NCBI GenBank assembly: GCA_039024635.1
Contig: JBCCQA010000029.1
Location: 5,976 to 69,975, forward strand
Length of the DNA stretch: 64,000 bases
Reading direction: 5' to 3'
Source: Kuafuiihalomonas sp039024635
GTDB lineage: Bacteria > Myxococcota > Kuafuiibacteriia > Kuafuiibacteriales > Kuafuiibacteriaceae
Part shown: positions 7,497-16,317 of the stretch, piece by piece
Layout: each line of letters starts with the position of its first letter
Position numbering within the stretch: position 1 is the first letter of the stretch
The notes under the pieces: model-generated
The model's input: only the letters and a program-made list of their open reading frames with translations
Databases searched by the model: none
Told to the model about the DNA's origin: nothing
Translations under genes and position numbers: made by a program

Positions 7497-8518
7497 TGGG
7501 GAAGAGAATCGGCGACGAGGATGGCGTGGAGGCGAAGCCGTCGTGCCTCGTCTGGGCTAAAGGAATGGGCCTCGCCCGAGAGGGGATCGACGCGCATGAG
7601 CGCGTCCTCTCGCCCCTGCCCTTCGTCCACGTGATGAAGGCCCAGGTAGTGGCCTAGTTCGTGGGCCAAGAGCTTCGCCTCTTGCTCCAGGCTCCGCTCC
7701 AAGGGGCGCTTTGATGTGCCTCCGCACGCCAGCTGTCGCAGGTACACGGCGCCGTTCGGGCCGGCCAAAGCGGGCACGCGGGGAACGAGTCCATCCAGAG
7801 TGCGGCGGCTGCCTAGCTGAGGGTGCACCCGCTCCAAGCATCCAGTCCGCAAGACCTCGACCAGCCCATGACCGTGGCGCTTGGAAGGGAGCGACTCCGG
7901 AGCGCCCTCGAACCACTCGACGTGTCGGGGTAGAGAGGCTTCTTGTACGTTCCGCCTGAGCATGAGCTCGACACCGGTGTCTTGGAAGTACGCCCCGGCC
8001 CGGGCGAGCAGCGCCTCCGGATCCAATGGGGATGCGTCAGGCCCCTCTCGAAGAACGACCGCCAAGGACACATTCCGGTCGGCGGGCAAGGCCCGCGCCC
8101 AGAGCTTGATGCGACCGCCTTCTTCAGGACGCGCGGGGATGAGGGTGCGGCAGTCGATGCGTCCCAAGCGGACCTCGATGGGTCCTTCCCTTGCCGGCCG
8201 AGGGGCATGAACCCAAAGGCCTCTTCCCGCCACCATCGAGAAGGCCCCTCGACAATCCTGACAGGATGGGCCCCGCTCCAGACGCTCGACCCAGACCGAC
8301 TCGTCTTCCAGTCGCGCGATGTTGGCGCACCCATCTAGCTCGGCCAAGAGCGCGAATCCTCCCGCCCCGCCTCCCAGGACGACGGACGCGGTCAAAGCCT
8401 GGCCGTCTTCAGGCTCGAAACTGAGCGCCCCCAGGAAGCGCCAGTCTTCGTCGACGGGGTCGGCCCCGCAGGCCGACGCTGCCAAGAGGGCCACTCCAGG
8501 GAGGACGAAGCGGTTCAC
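7493..8518 (-). CDS. Matrixin-like zinc metalloprotease lipoprotein
   Basis: 341 residues from GTG 8516-8518, overlapping the previous stop as GTGA. A lipoprotein signal ends at ASAC (Cys17). The first ~130 residues are beta-rich and of unknown fold, with a CQDC pair. The C-terminal part carries the metzincin zinc motif HELGHYLGLHH (H286, E287, H290, H296, with G293) and, 20 residues after the first His, DALMRVDP, which fits the Met-turn of matrixins. The protein is therefore probably an active zinc endopeptidase tethered outside the cytoplasm. Its place in a tight operon with two large secreted proteins suggests it processes or acts with them. Substrate unknown. Confidence 0.85.
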   Translation of the reverse strand: MNRFVLPGVALLAASACGADPVDEDWRFLGALSFEPEDGQALTASVVLGGGAGGFALLAELDGCANIARLEDESVWVERLERGPSCQDCRGAFSMVAGRGLWVHAPRPAREGPIEVRLGRIDCRTLIPARPEEGGRIKLWARALPADRNVSLAVVLREGPDASPLDPEALLARAGAYFQDTGVELMLRRNVQEASLPRHVEWFEGAPESLPSKRHGHGLVEVLRTGCLERVHPQLGSRRTLDGLVPRVPALAGPNGAVYLRQLACGGTSKRPLERSLEQEAKLLAHELGHYLGLHHVDEGQGREDALMRVDPLSGEAHSFSPDEARRLRLHAILVADSLPH

Positions 8519-10284
8519 AGCCCGAGCTCCGAACCCGGGACGAACCGACCGATGAGCCTCCGAAGACGCGCCGAAGGCTCGACATCAAATCGAGCCGCCA
8601 GCATCCGACGGGCAGCGGGGCTCGAACTCGAGCCAGCCCACTCGATGAGCCGAGCCCGCAAGGCGGAAGACTCCGACTGATCCAAACGGGCCTCAATCCA
8701 GGACAGATCCGCGTCCTGGGCCGGTCCCAGCTCGAAGAGACTTCGCGCCATGGCCAGAGCCACTTTGCCCGAGGATTCGTCCTCGAAGGCTCGCTTCAGG
8801 GGCGCGGCCGCCCCCGGACCCATGCCCCGCAGGGCCGAAGCAGCCGCGACCCGCAGCTCGACGCTGGGCGCGTCCAGGTGCGCCGCCGCTACGTCCAGCA
8901 AGGCGGCATCCTGGGTGTTGCCGATGGCCTCCAGGACCATCCGTCGGTCGGCGGTAGACTCGGCGGCCAGGAGGTCCGCGCTCAGCTGAGCGCCGACCTG
9001 TTGCTGAACATCGGCCGGCGCTCCCGAGGCCGCCGCCCCGAAGGCCAACAGGGCCGCCGAACGGACCATCGGATCCTCGTCTTGCTCATGCAGGCCGTAC
9101 AGCACCCGAAGGTCTTCCGGCGAAGCCTCACCAGCTTGGGAAAGTGCGGCCGCGGCGCGAATGCGATCGTGGGCCAGGGGCGCGTCCATGAGCACCGTGA
9201 GCTGCACCTTGGCCTCCGGCGTGCCCGCCAGCTCCAAAGCCCAGAAGACCGAGGCGCGTTCCCCACCCTCGAGCGCAGGGTCGAGAAGCAGATCGGCAAG
9301 CTCAGCGACGAGCATCGGGTCGGCGCTCAAGAGCCCCGCCATGGCCCGCGCGTCCCGGACCGTCCATCCGCCCATGCGTCCCGTCAGTCCATCGAAGCGC
9401 GCCGCCCGCGCAGATGCCGTCGACGGTGCTTCAGGGAGCACGTCGCCGCGACCTTCATGGTCGAAGCTGGGATCGTAGGTCGTCAGGGCCTCCTGTCGTG
9501 AAGCCGGTTCGATGAATAGCTCGTCGTGGCGGACCAGGCTCGACTGCTGTACCAGTTCGGAGGCTGGCTGTCCGCGAAGCTCGATGCGAAGCCGCTCCTG
9601 CACCAGGGAGGACTCCAGGCCGTACCTTCCGAAACGAGCCGTGGCTTCAGAACCGGAAAGCGTCAGCTTCACACCGAAGGTCTCCAGTCCCTGATCGGCG
9701 TAGAAGAGCTTCTGCCGCTTCAGCGTCGAACCACTTCGATGATAGCGCGCTCGATGACGGCCGACCCCATCGGTCTGCTCCACCTCCCAGGAGAGACCGT
9801 CTTCGAGCACGTACTCGTGCATGCCGAGGCTGCTTGCCGCCAAGAGCCGAGCCTGAGGGGACCAATCGGGGGAGAAATAGAGGCTCCGAATCCGACAGTC
9901 GGGCTGCAGCGTCATCTCAAAGGCCCGGTCGTTCACGGGCTGCGTGAGTCTATCGTCCGGGAGACTGATGGCCTGGCGAAGCTCTACGCTGGACCAGCCC
10001 GCACGCAGCCGGACCCCACCCTCCTCTTCGCGCAGGGCACGGAGGCTCAGGACAGCCGAGAAGACGTCCGCGCCCTCCGTCGCGCTCGGGCTCGAGACCT
10101 CGCTGTGCAGCGCGAAGGCCATGGTCTGACCGACCGTCGGGACGCAGCCCCGGAAGAGCTTCTCGGACCTCGGCGACTCCACTTCTTCGACCGGCGCCTC
10201 TGAAACCTGGCTCAAGGCGAAGAGGGCATAGACCACTGCCAGGAGCACGCCGAGTTCGATTCCAGTCCTGATGAGCCGTTTCAT
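8515..10284 (-). CDS. Membrane-anchored HEAT-repeat protein with a vitellogenin-like layout
   Basis: 589 residues from ATG 10282-10284, overlapping the upstream stop as ATGA. A single N-terminal helix (IELGVLLAVVYALFALSQ) anchors the protein, with the rest outside. Residues ~45-270 are beta-rich, including FEMTLQPDCRIRSLYFSPD and LSWEVEQTDGVGRHRARYH. Residues ~320-589 are alpha-helical repeats of about 30 residues with HEAT-like pattern (IRAAAALSQAG, VRSAALLAFG, ELRVAAASALRGMGPGAAAPLKRAF). A beta-barrel followed by a helical superhelix is the layout of the N-terminal lipid-transfer module of vitellogenin/apolipoprotein-B proteins, and the W-x-E-x-x-D-G-x-G spacing recalls it. This likeness is by eye only; a generic HEAT scaffold is the safe reading. 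Confidence 0.8.
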   Translation of the reverse strand: MKRLIRTGIELGVLLAVVYALFALSQVSEAPVEEVESPRSEKLFRGCVPTVGQTMAFALHSEVSSPSATEGADVFSAVLSLRALREEEGGVRLRAGWSSVELRQAISLPDDRLTQPVNDRAFEMTLQPDCRIRSLYFSPDWSPQARLLAASSLGMHEYVLEDGLSWEVEQTDGVGRHRARYHRSGSTLKRQKLFYADQGLETFGVKLTLSGSEATARFGRYGLESSLVQERLRIELRGQPASELVQQSSLVRHDELFIEPASRQEALTTYDPSFDHEGRGDVLPEAPSTASARAARFDGLTGRMGGWTVRDARAMAGLLSADPMLVAELADLLLDPALEGGERASVFWALELAGTPEAKVQLTVLMDAPLAHDRIRAAAALSQAGEASPEDLRVLYGLHEQDEDPMVRSAALLAFGAAASGAPADVQQQVGAQLSADLLAAESTADRRMVLEAIGNTQDAALLDVAAAHLDAPSVELRVAAASALRGMGPGAAAPLKRAFEDESSGKVALAMARSLFELGPAQDADLSWIEARLDQSESSALRARLIEWAGSSSSPAARRMLAARFDVEPSARLRRLIGRFVPGSELGL

Positions 10285-12410
10285 CGGGTCAAGACCTCCG
10301 CCTCGTCCATCTGTCGAGAGAAGAGGGTCCGGCTGAGCTCTCGCGTTCGGAATGAGACGATGGTGACGCTTCGGCTTCGGCTTCTCCGGAAGAAGCGAAT
10401 CCGTCCCACCAGCTTCAGGGCACCTTCCAGGGGCTGAAATGTGAGCCGCTGAATCACGCCCGCGTGGACCAGACTTCGATTCTGGGTGTCCAGACCCAGC
10501 GCCAAGCCGCTGTCCAAGGGAAGACCGAAGCGAGCGAGGACGAGCTCGACGACGACGCCCGCACGCACGATGCGCGTGCGAATCCCGCCGAAGGCCTCCG
10601 CCGTCAAAGCCACGAAGGGCTCTACTCTCGCGGTCAAGGTCACGCACTGCTCGATCTCCGGTGCGCCGACCGCGGCGGGAAGACTCGGACGGCACAGCTC
10701 CTCGCCGTCGAAGAAGCCTAGGTTGGCTTCTGCGTTCAGACCAGCCTCACCGCCGGCGTGAAAGTCGAAGGTCAATCCGATGGGCCCGAATCCGAAACGC
10801 CCAGTGAAGACGCGCTGGCTTCGCTTGATGGTGAAGGGGTCGTCCTCTTCGATCTCTTCCCCTTCACTTCGCTTGGAGAGGACGTCGATACCGAAGACGC
10901 GCACTTCGAGCTCCTGGAGCCCATCGGGGAAGCGGTCGAGATCGTCCTCTCGCTCGTCGCGATCGGGATCTCGTTCTTCGTCGTCAGGGATCTCAGGCTC
11001 GACGTCGAGTCCAGCCTCGAGGCTGCCCGCCGCCCGGAACAGCTGCACGTTGAAGCGGCGGCCAATCCGGCCCTTCAGGCGCAGCTCCGCTTCTCCGACG
11101 GCCGAGATCTTGGACGGGTTCAGCGTGTTTCGAGTGGCGAACTCGGCCTCGGCTCGAATGCGTCGACTGCCATAGCTGAACCTCCGAACTTGCTCGAAGC
11201 CCAAGGCGAGCGCCCCGCCTTCGACTGTGCCGTCGTCCTGTACCAATACGATCTCCAGGCTGCGGCACTCTCCTGCTTCAGGCGCCGGTCGAAGCTGGGC
11301 GAAGTCGGCCTCGAAGCAGCCTCGGACGATGAACCGGTCCTCATTCTCCCAGAGGCCACCGGAGGAGACGGCGGCCAGGCTCTCCTCTTCCAGGAACAGC
11401 TCATGCGAGACATCGTTCGGCACGCCCGGAGTGAGCTCCGAGATGCGCACCTCGTCCGTGCGGCCGTCTTCCGTTCCGATGGTGAAGGGGAGCCACAGCT
11501 GCTGGTCGGAGACCGCGGAGAGCGCGTAGCGAATCCGTACCTCACCCGGCAGATCCTCCAAAGTGTCGAGCTCCCCCGGCGCCCTTCCAAAGCGGAGGTC
11601 CTCCTCGAGATCCGGAAGGTCGGCCACCAGATCGTCAGGCAAGAGATTCGGATCGACGGCAGACTCGTAGGGATGACGACCGTTCATCAGGAGCCGAGAC
11701 TCCACGAGGATCGTGGGCTGAGGATCCTCTGGAGCTTGAGGGTTCGAATCGCTCAGCGTCTCGGGATCCCGAGGAATGAGGCCTACCGAAGAGTCCGAGC
11801 TGAGCTCGACATAGATGACGTCGTGCTGACCTCGACCATCGGGTCCCGAAGGTCCGATGTCGATCTGGAGCTCGTGCACACAGCCCGGCTCCGGCCCGAG
11901 GCAGGCCGCATTGCGGGGCTCCGACGCCTGCGACTGCGTCAGGACGAGGGGGGGCGACAGGCTCCGCGCTTCGTTTGTGGGGTCCACCTCTACCATGAGG
12001 GCCACCGGGCGTCCGGCCAAGGCTCCGCACTCACTGATGGGCCAGATGGCGACTTCGAAGAGGCGTTCGACTCCGTCGCCGACCAGCTCCAGATCGAAAG
12101 CGTTTGGCGAACAGATCAGGTCTTCATTTTCGGGCTCCTGAGCATCGACGAAGGAGATCAGCAGGGGTACCGACTCGATAGCTTCGGTCCCGGGCACCTC
12201 GCTTTCGGCGGTGAGGCCCAGGACGACGGGGATGCGTTCGTTGAGAAAGACGGGCCATTCGGGCTTGTCGAGCTCCAGGCGCGTCACCTGGACCGTCCGC
12301 AGTCGGGCGGCTTCTTCCCCCGCTCGGGGCGCCTCGTCACCATCGGTGCCGCAAGCAGCTGCCAGTAAAGGGAAAATCCCGGCCCACAACAGGCCTTGCG
12401 TGCTTCGCAT
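10281..12410 (-). CDS. Large lipoprotein of unknown function, first gene of the protease/HEAT operon
   Basis: 709 residues from ATG 12408-12410. The signal ends LLAAAC (Cys20), followed by an acidic tether. The body is beta-rich and strongly acidic, with long segments that look like immunoglobulin-type strands (residues ~40-190) and a later part with alternating strands (AEAEFATRN, AEANLGFFDG, LTARVEPFVALTAEAFGG). An acidic run near 460-480 (PDDEERDPDRDEREDD) could bind calcium. The last 40 residues are very basic (FFRRSRSRSVTIVSFRTREL). No known domain is recognised. It begins the operon of ATGA/GTGA/TTGA-coupled genes on this strand and so probably forms a complex with the HEAT-repeat and matrixin-like proteins. 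Confidence 0.8.
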   Translation of the reverse strand: MRSTQGLLWAGIFPLLAAACGTDGDEAPRAGEEAARLRTVQVTRLELDKPEWPVFLNERIPVVLGLTAESEVPGTEAIESVPLLISFVDAQEPENEDLICSPNAFDLELVGDGVERLFEVAIWPISECGALAGRPVALMVEVDPTNEARSLSPPLVLTQSQASEPRNAACLGPEPGCVHELQIDIGPSGPDGRGQHDVIYVELSSDSSVGLIPRDPETLSDSNPQAPEDPQPTILVESRLLMNGRHPYESAVDPNLLPDDLVADLPDLEEDLRFGRAPGELDTLEDLPGEVRIRYALSAVSDQQLWLPFTIGTEDGRTDEVRISELTPGVPNDVSHELFLEEESLAAVSSGGLWENEDRFIVRGCFEADFAQLRPAPEAGECRSLEIVLVQDDGTVEGGALALGFEQVRRFSYGSRRIRAEAEFATRNTLNPSKISAVGEAELRLKGRIGRRFNVQLFRAAGSLEAGLDVEPEIPDDEERDPDRDEREDDLDRFPDGLQELEVRVFGIDVLSKRSEGEEIEEDDPFTIKRSQRVFTGRFGFGPIGLTFDFHAGGEAGLNAEANLGFFDGEELCRPSLPAAVGAPEIEQCVTLTARVEPFVALTAEAFGGIRTRIVRAGVVVELVLARFGLPLDSGLALGLDTQNRSLVHAGVIQRLTFQPLEGALKLVGRIRFFRRSRSRSVTIVSFRTRELSRTLFSRQMDEAEVLTR

Positions 12411-12691
12411 GCTCTGGGTCTTCCGCTGGCTCGGGGGGTCCCAACAATCCGGCCCGCTCAATGGGGGCCATAGGCGAAGGCGATGCCTTCGCGAATGGAC
12501 ATTTTGCGGCCCAAACAGCCGCGCTCAGCTCACCTGTCCCCCAGGACGGCAGCCCACGAAGCACACCGGGTCATCAACCGCGCAGGTGACTTTGTCCCAC
12601 AGGGTCATCGCATGCGGGGCTCTGACCGCCGCCTCCAGCCGCATGGACAGACGGACTGGACACAGGGAAGGCCCTCATGAACGTTTAGCAC

Positions 12692-14851
12692 GTGGTTGCC
12701 CGCGATGACCTGCGCGAATTCGAGCTCCGAAGACTCCGATTCGCCTACATCGTGGCCCTGGGCGTCATCGGAGGACTAACCATCGCGGGTCAGCTCCTGG
12801 TGCAGGTCGGCTTTCAGGGCCAGCTCAAGTCGGCCGAGATCATCAATCTGGCTGGGCGTCAGCGCATGCTGTCGCAACGGCTGACCAAGCAGGCTCTTCT
12901 CGTGACTTCGGGTCACGCAGAGCCGAGCTCGCTTTCAACCGACCTGGACGAATGGTCGCGCGCGCATGAGGCCCTGACCCGCGGCGAGCTCGACGACTTC
13001 TCGGACGCGGCTTCTGAGGACGAAGGAAGGCGTTTGGACCAAGCCAAGCTTCGACTTGAGGATGTTCTCATCGGCTTTCGGGACTCTGGGCATGGTCCTA
13101 ACCGAGTCGCCTCCTTGCTCTCGGCCGAGCGCACCTATCTCCCTCTCATGGACCGTCGCGTCTTTGCCTACTCGAACCGCGTCGACGCTTCGATGGCTCG
13201 GCTGCGATTCACGGAGATCGGGCTCGGTATCCTGACCCTTCTGGTGCTGGTCCTGGAGCTGGTGCTCATCTTCAATCCGCTGTTTCGGAGACTTCAGGCT
13301 GCCATCCGGGCCCTCCGAGATGCCTTCTTCGACCTGAGCGCCAGCGACGCTCGCTACGAAAGAGCGGCCTTCGGCTCCGAGTCCGGTCTGTGGGAATTCG
13401 ACTGGTCCTCCAGCGAACTCTACCTCTCGCCTCGCTTCAGGGCGCTGGCCGGACTGCCAGCGGAAGGAACGCTGAGCTGGTCGGACTTCGAAAAGCGCGT
13501 GGTCGAAAAAGACAGGCCGGCCTTCCAAGGCGCGTTCCGAGAGCCAAGATCCATCGCGCTCGACCTCCGAGTGCGGGGGGCAGGGCGAGTCAGGTGGCTT
13601 CGTCTAAAAGGCAGAGCAAGAGAAAACGAGTCCGTGGTCGCCGGTTGCCTGAGTGACATCGACGCCCGCCGCCGACTACAGGCCGAGCTCGAACGTGTGT
13701 TGCGCGATCAGGAATCGGAACTCCGCCAGTTCAAGGAGGACCTGGAGCGCAGCGAGATGCTCCACGCAGTAGGCGGATTGGCGGCCGGCGTCGCCCATGA
13801 TTTCAACAACTGTCTTCAGATCATACGGTCTGCAAGCGACTCGCTCATCGAAGATCGAGAGCCCAACCCCGACGACCTTCAGTCCATCCGCAAGGCCTGT
13901 GAGTCGGCATCGGAGCAGGTCCGAAAACTCATGTCCCTTCGCCCGGGCTGGCGGGGCCAAGGGACGGAGACGTCGTTCTCCATCCACCAGGTGCTCGAGG
14001 CGGTCGAAGTCTTGGCAAGGAGACTCTTGCCCGCTTCGGTCCGACTCGAAGTGAAGACACCCGGAAGCTTGCCCTCGCTTTGGGGCGTTCAGGGCGAGCT
14101 GGAGCAGGCCGTCTTGAATCTGGTCATCAACGCTCGAGACGCCATGCCAGAGGGCGGAACCGTAGGGCTCTTCGCCTCCGCCAGCGTCCTCGGAGGACGC
14201 CCGGGGATCGAGCTTCAGGTGCGCGACGAAGGCGAGGGCATGGACGAGGTTACCCAGCGCCGAGCCTTCGAGCCCTTCTATACGACAAAGGGCGCTCAGG
14301 GCTCCGGACTCGGACTTGCCATGGTGGGGACCATCATCAAACGGCACGGCGGTGTCTTGTCTGTCAGTTCGCAGCTGGGCCAGGGCACGGAGATCAGGAT
14401 CTGGCTGCCCCCGGGCTCGACCCGGATGAGCGGCATGGAGGGGACGAGGGGCCAAGCCGCGCTGCCCAGAGGCTTGAAGGTTCTCGTGGTCGACGACGAC
14501 GAAAGGGCGCGGAACCTCCTGGAGAGGATGCTTTCGACGGCCGGTCTCGAGGTCGAGAGCGTCGCCACCGGACGAGAGGCCCTGACTCTTCTCAGGAAAC
14601 CGAACCCGGGCTTCGACGCCTTCATTTGCGACGTCATGCTTCAGGACATGCTGGGCACGGACATTCCTGAGCGTCTCCCAGCACCTATTCCGTGCGTGTT
14701 CGTATCTTCTTTCGTGACCAGCGCCGCCGTAGCCGGCGTCGACGAGGGCGTGAGCTTCGTCAAGAAGCCCTTCGAATCCGACGCGCTCTTTTCGGCCTTG
14801 GCCTCCGCCGTCTTGTCCAAGAGCGCAACTACGCAGGCCCCTACGCCCTGA
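12692..14851 (+). CDS. Hybrid sensor histidine kinase with PilJ-type sensor, PAS and receiver domains
   Basis: 719 residues from GTG 12692 (an in-frame TAG lies just before). Order: TM1 (~18-38), periplasmic PilJ/NIT-like sensor with INLAGRQRMLSQRLTKQAL (~52-70), TM2 (~175-195), PAS domain (~225-325), coiled coil, HisKA with VGGLAAGVAHDFNNCLQ (phospho-acceptor His in AHDF), HATPase with NLVINARDAMPEGG, DEGEGM and the G2 box GSGLGLAMV, then a receiver (~595-715) with VVDDDERA, acceptor Asp in ICDVML and the Lys in FVKKPF. The kinase half is of the NtrB/HWE-free AHDFNN type. No separate response regulator gene is next to it, so the output partner is elsewhere. PilJ-type sensors often read nitrate or surface cues; the ligand here is unknown. 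Confidence 0.93.
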   Translation: MVARDDLREFELRRLRFAYIVALGVIGGLTIAGQLLVQVGFQGQLKSAEIINLAGRQRMLSQRLTKQALLVTSGHAEPSSLSTDLDEWSRAHEALTRGELDDFSDAASEDEGRRLDQAKLRLEDVLIGFRDSGHGPNRVASLLSAERTYLPLMDRRVFAYSNRVDASMARLRFTEIGLGILTLLVLVLELVLIFNPLFRRLQAAIRALRDAFFDLSASDARYERAAFGSESGLWEFDWSSSELYLSPRFRALAGLPAEGTLSWSDFEKRVVEKDRPAFQGAFREPRSIALDLRVRGAGRVRWLRLKGRARENESVVAGCLSDIDARRRLQAELERVLRDQESELRQFKEDLERSEMLHAVGGLAAGVAHDFNNCLQIIRSASDSLIEDREPNPDDLQSIRKACESASEQVRKLMSLRPGWRGQGTETSFSIHQVLEAVEVLARRLLPASVRLEVKTPGSLPSLWGVQGELEQAVLNLVINARDAMPEGGTVGLFASASVLGGRPGIELQVRDEGEGMDEVTQRRAFEPFYTTKGAQGSGLGLAMVGTIIKRHGGVLSVSSQLGQGTEIRIWLPPGSTRMSGMEGTRGQAALPRGLKVLVVDDDERARNLLERMLSTAGLEVESVATGREALTLLRKPNPGFDAFICDVMLQDMLGTDIPERLPAPIPCVFVSSFVTSAAVAGVDEGVSFVKKPFESDALFSALASAVLSKSATTQAPTP

Positions 14852-15039
14852 AGATTGGCCGGTGCCGGCCTCCTCTGGAGGAGGTCCGCACCCGGACGCG
14901 GCTGTTGGCCACCAACCGAAGGTCGAAGGGGCCCGAGTCGGCGCAACTGGAGCGGGTGAGATCTTGGACCGGGGGGAAGCCTATGGCGGTTCGAAATCGA
15001 CCCTCGACCTCGACGGGCTGATCATTCACCTGAAGGGCC

Positions 15040-15414
15040 ATGAGCTGGAGAGCGGTCCCAATCCTTGGTGTGCCCGACGTCGCCGTTGCCCTGGAGTACT
15101 TTCAGACGAAGCTGGGCTTCACGCGAACGGGCAGCCATACGCCGGAGGACGAAATGGTGTACGCCATTGTGGAGCGAGGCGGTGCGGTCCTCCATCTTCA
15201 GATTCGAAGAGGCCCCTCCCCTTCCGAACGACAGTCTCATGAGACCGACGCCTTTCTTCTCGTGGACGACGTCGATGGAACGTACGCCGAGTACCAGACG
15301 AAAGAGGTGGCCATGCTGCGGCCTCTCCAGGACGAGCCCTATGGCGTCCGCGATTTCACGATAGAGACGCCGATGGGACCCAGAGTAGCCTTCGCCACCG
15401 AGCTCAGTGGATGA
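15040..15414 (+). CDS. Glyoxalase/bleomycin-resistance-fold (VOC) protein
   Basis: A 124-residue single VOC module from ATG 15040. It starts AVPILGVPDVAVALEYFQTKLGF, the standard first beta-alpha unit, then VLHLQIRRG (middle metal-site strand), FLLVDDVDGTYAEYQTKEV and a final strand TIETPMGPRVAFATELSG, where the expected metal Glu sits in ATELSG. Proteins of this size dimerise to complete the metal sites. Members act on lactoylglutathione, catechols or antibiotics, and sequence alone does not decide which. It has no signal peptide and stands alone between the kinase and an outer-membrane lipoprotein. Confidence 0.85.
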   Translation: MSWRAVPILGVPDVAVALEYFQTKLGFTRTGSHTPEDEMVYAIVERGGAVLHLQIRRGPSPSERQSHETDAFLLVDDVDGTYAEYQTKEVAMLRPLQDEPYGVRDFTIETPMGPRVAFATELSG

Positions 15415-15535
15415 AGGAGCCCTTCACTTGCCGGCCGACGACGGTCTGATCGCAGCCGCGATGGGACCGAATTGCGTACGGCCTACATGTCGGCTATCCC
15501 CCGCCCACCGCGACAGACGGTGGAAGGACCTCCTC

Positions 15536-16273
15536 ATGCTAGCAAGAACTCTCGGCCTCGCGGCCCTGCTCATCTACGCCGGAAGCTGGGGCTGTGCGAT
15601 CCCGAGCGGCTCTTACGCTCGGCCGGTGCAGGCCGTGGAGAAGGGCACCAACCTCATCGGCGGCGGCCTGATGGTGCCCTTTGCAAGCGCGGGCGCGGCC
15701 ACCTCGAGTTTTGAAGGTGACGCCAGCGACGCGTCTTTCGCGGCCTTTGGCGAAGGCGTGTTCTTCGGCCCTGGCTTTTCCTATGACCGAGCCTTCGCCG
15801 ACGGATCGACCTGGGGCATCGGCGCATCGGTGTTCAGCACCGAGCTCGGTACCGAGGCCTTTACTGGGGTCAGTGCCACCTTGGTGTTCCTGAACCCTCG
15901 CTTCGAGTTCGCGCTGGGCAAGGACAAGCCAAACCGCAATCTGTCCTTCGTCGTCGATGGTAATCTCGGCTTTTGGACCGGCGAGTCCGGAGGGAGCAAC
16001 ATCTTCGTTCCCATCGTGAACCCATCGGTCGGCCTGCGCTACTATGCCAAGACCGGCTACGGCGGCGTCATTCTCTCTCAGAACGTGGGCACCGCTTTCG
16101 TCACCCTGGCCTTTCCCGGTTCGGTGGCCTACGACCTCCCCATCGGAGACAAGCTTCACATCTTCCCCGAGTTTCGTTGGGATCCGACCTTCTTCGCGGT
16201 GAGCCTCGGTTCGACCGTGACCGGCGTGAGCGCCTTCTTCTCCGGCGGCCTGGCCTTCATGGTCGAGCTCTGA
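15536..16273 (+). CDS. Outer-membrane beta-barrel-like lipoprotein
   Basis: 245 residues from ATG 15536, with GGAAGGA about eight bases upstream; the frame is open further back but has no signal there. The signal ends GSWGC (Cys20). The rest alternates Gly-rich turns with amphipathic strands (NLIGGGLMVPFASAG, ATLVFLNPRFEFALG, LSFVVDGNLGFWTG, VGLRYYAKTGYGGVILSQ) and ends in a hydrophobic strand finishing FMVEL, as in barrels. No family is recognised. A cysteine-anchored barrel would face the periplasm or surface. The following M23-like lipoprotein begins about 45 bases later and may be in the same transcript. Confidence 0.75.
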   Translation: MLARTLGLAALLIYAGSWGCAIPSGSYARPVQAVEKGTNLIGGGLMVPFASAGAATSSFEGDASDASFAAFGEGVFFGPGFSYDRAFADGSTWGIGASVFSTELGTEAFTGVSATLVFLNPRFEFALGKDKPNRNLSFVVDGNLGFWTGESGGSNIFVPIVNPSVGLRYYAKTGYGGVILSQNVGTAFVTLAFPGSVAYDLPIGDKLHIFPEFRWDPTFFAVSLGSTVTGVSAFFSGGLAFMVEL

Positions 16274-16317
16274 GGTCCGAAGGCCGCGAGTACCGGCGTG
16301 CCCGCGCAGGTCGCGTC

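Noticed and set aside
10758..12368. 536-residue frame on the + strand
   Set aside because: It is antisense to the 709-residue lipoprotein gene, which has a signal peptide, lipobox and operon overlaps.
14841..15041. 66-residue frame on the - strand, natural-looking N terminus
   Set aside because: No family, no ribosome site, and it overlaps the ends of two better genes.
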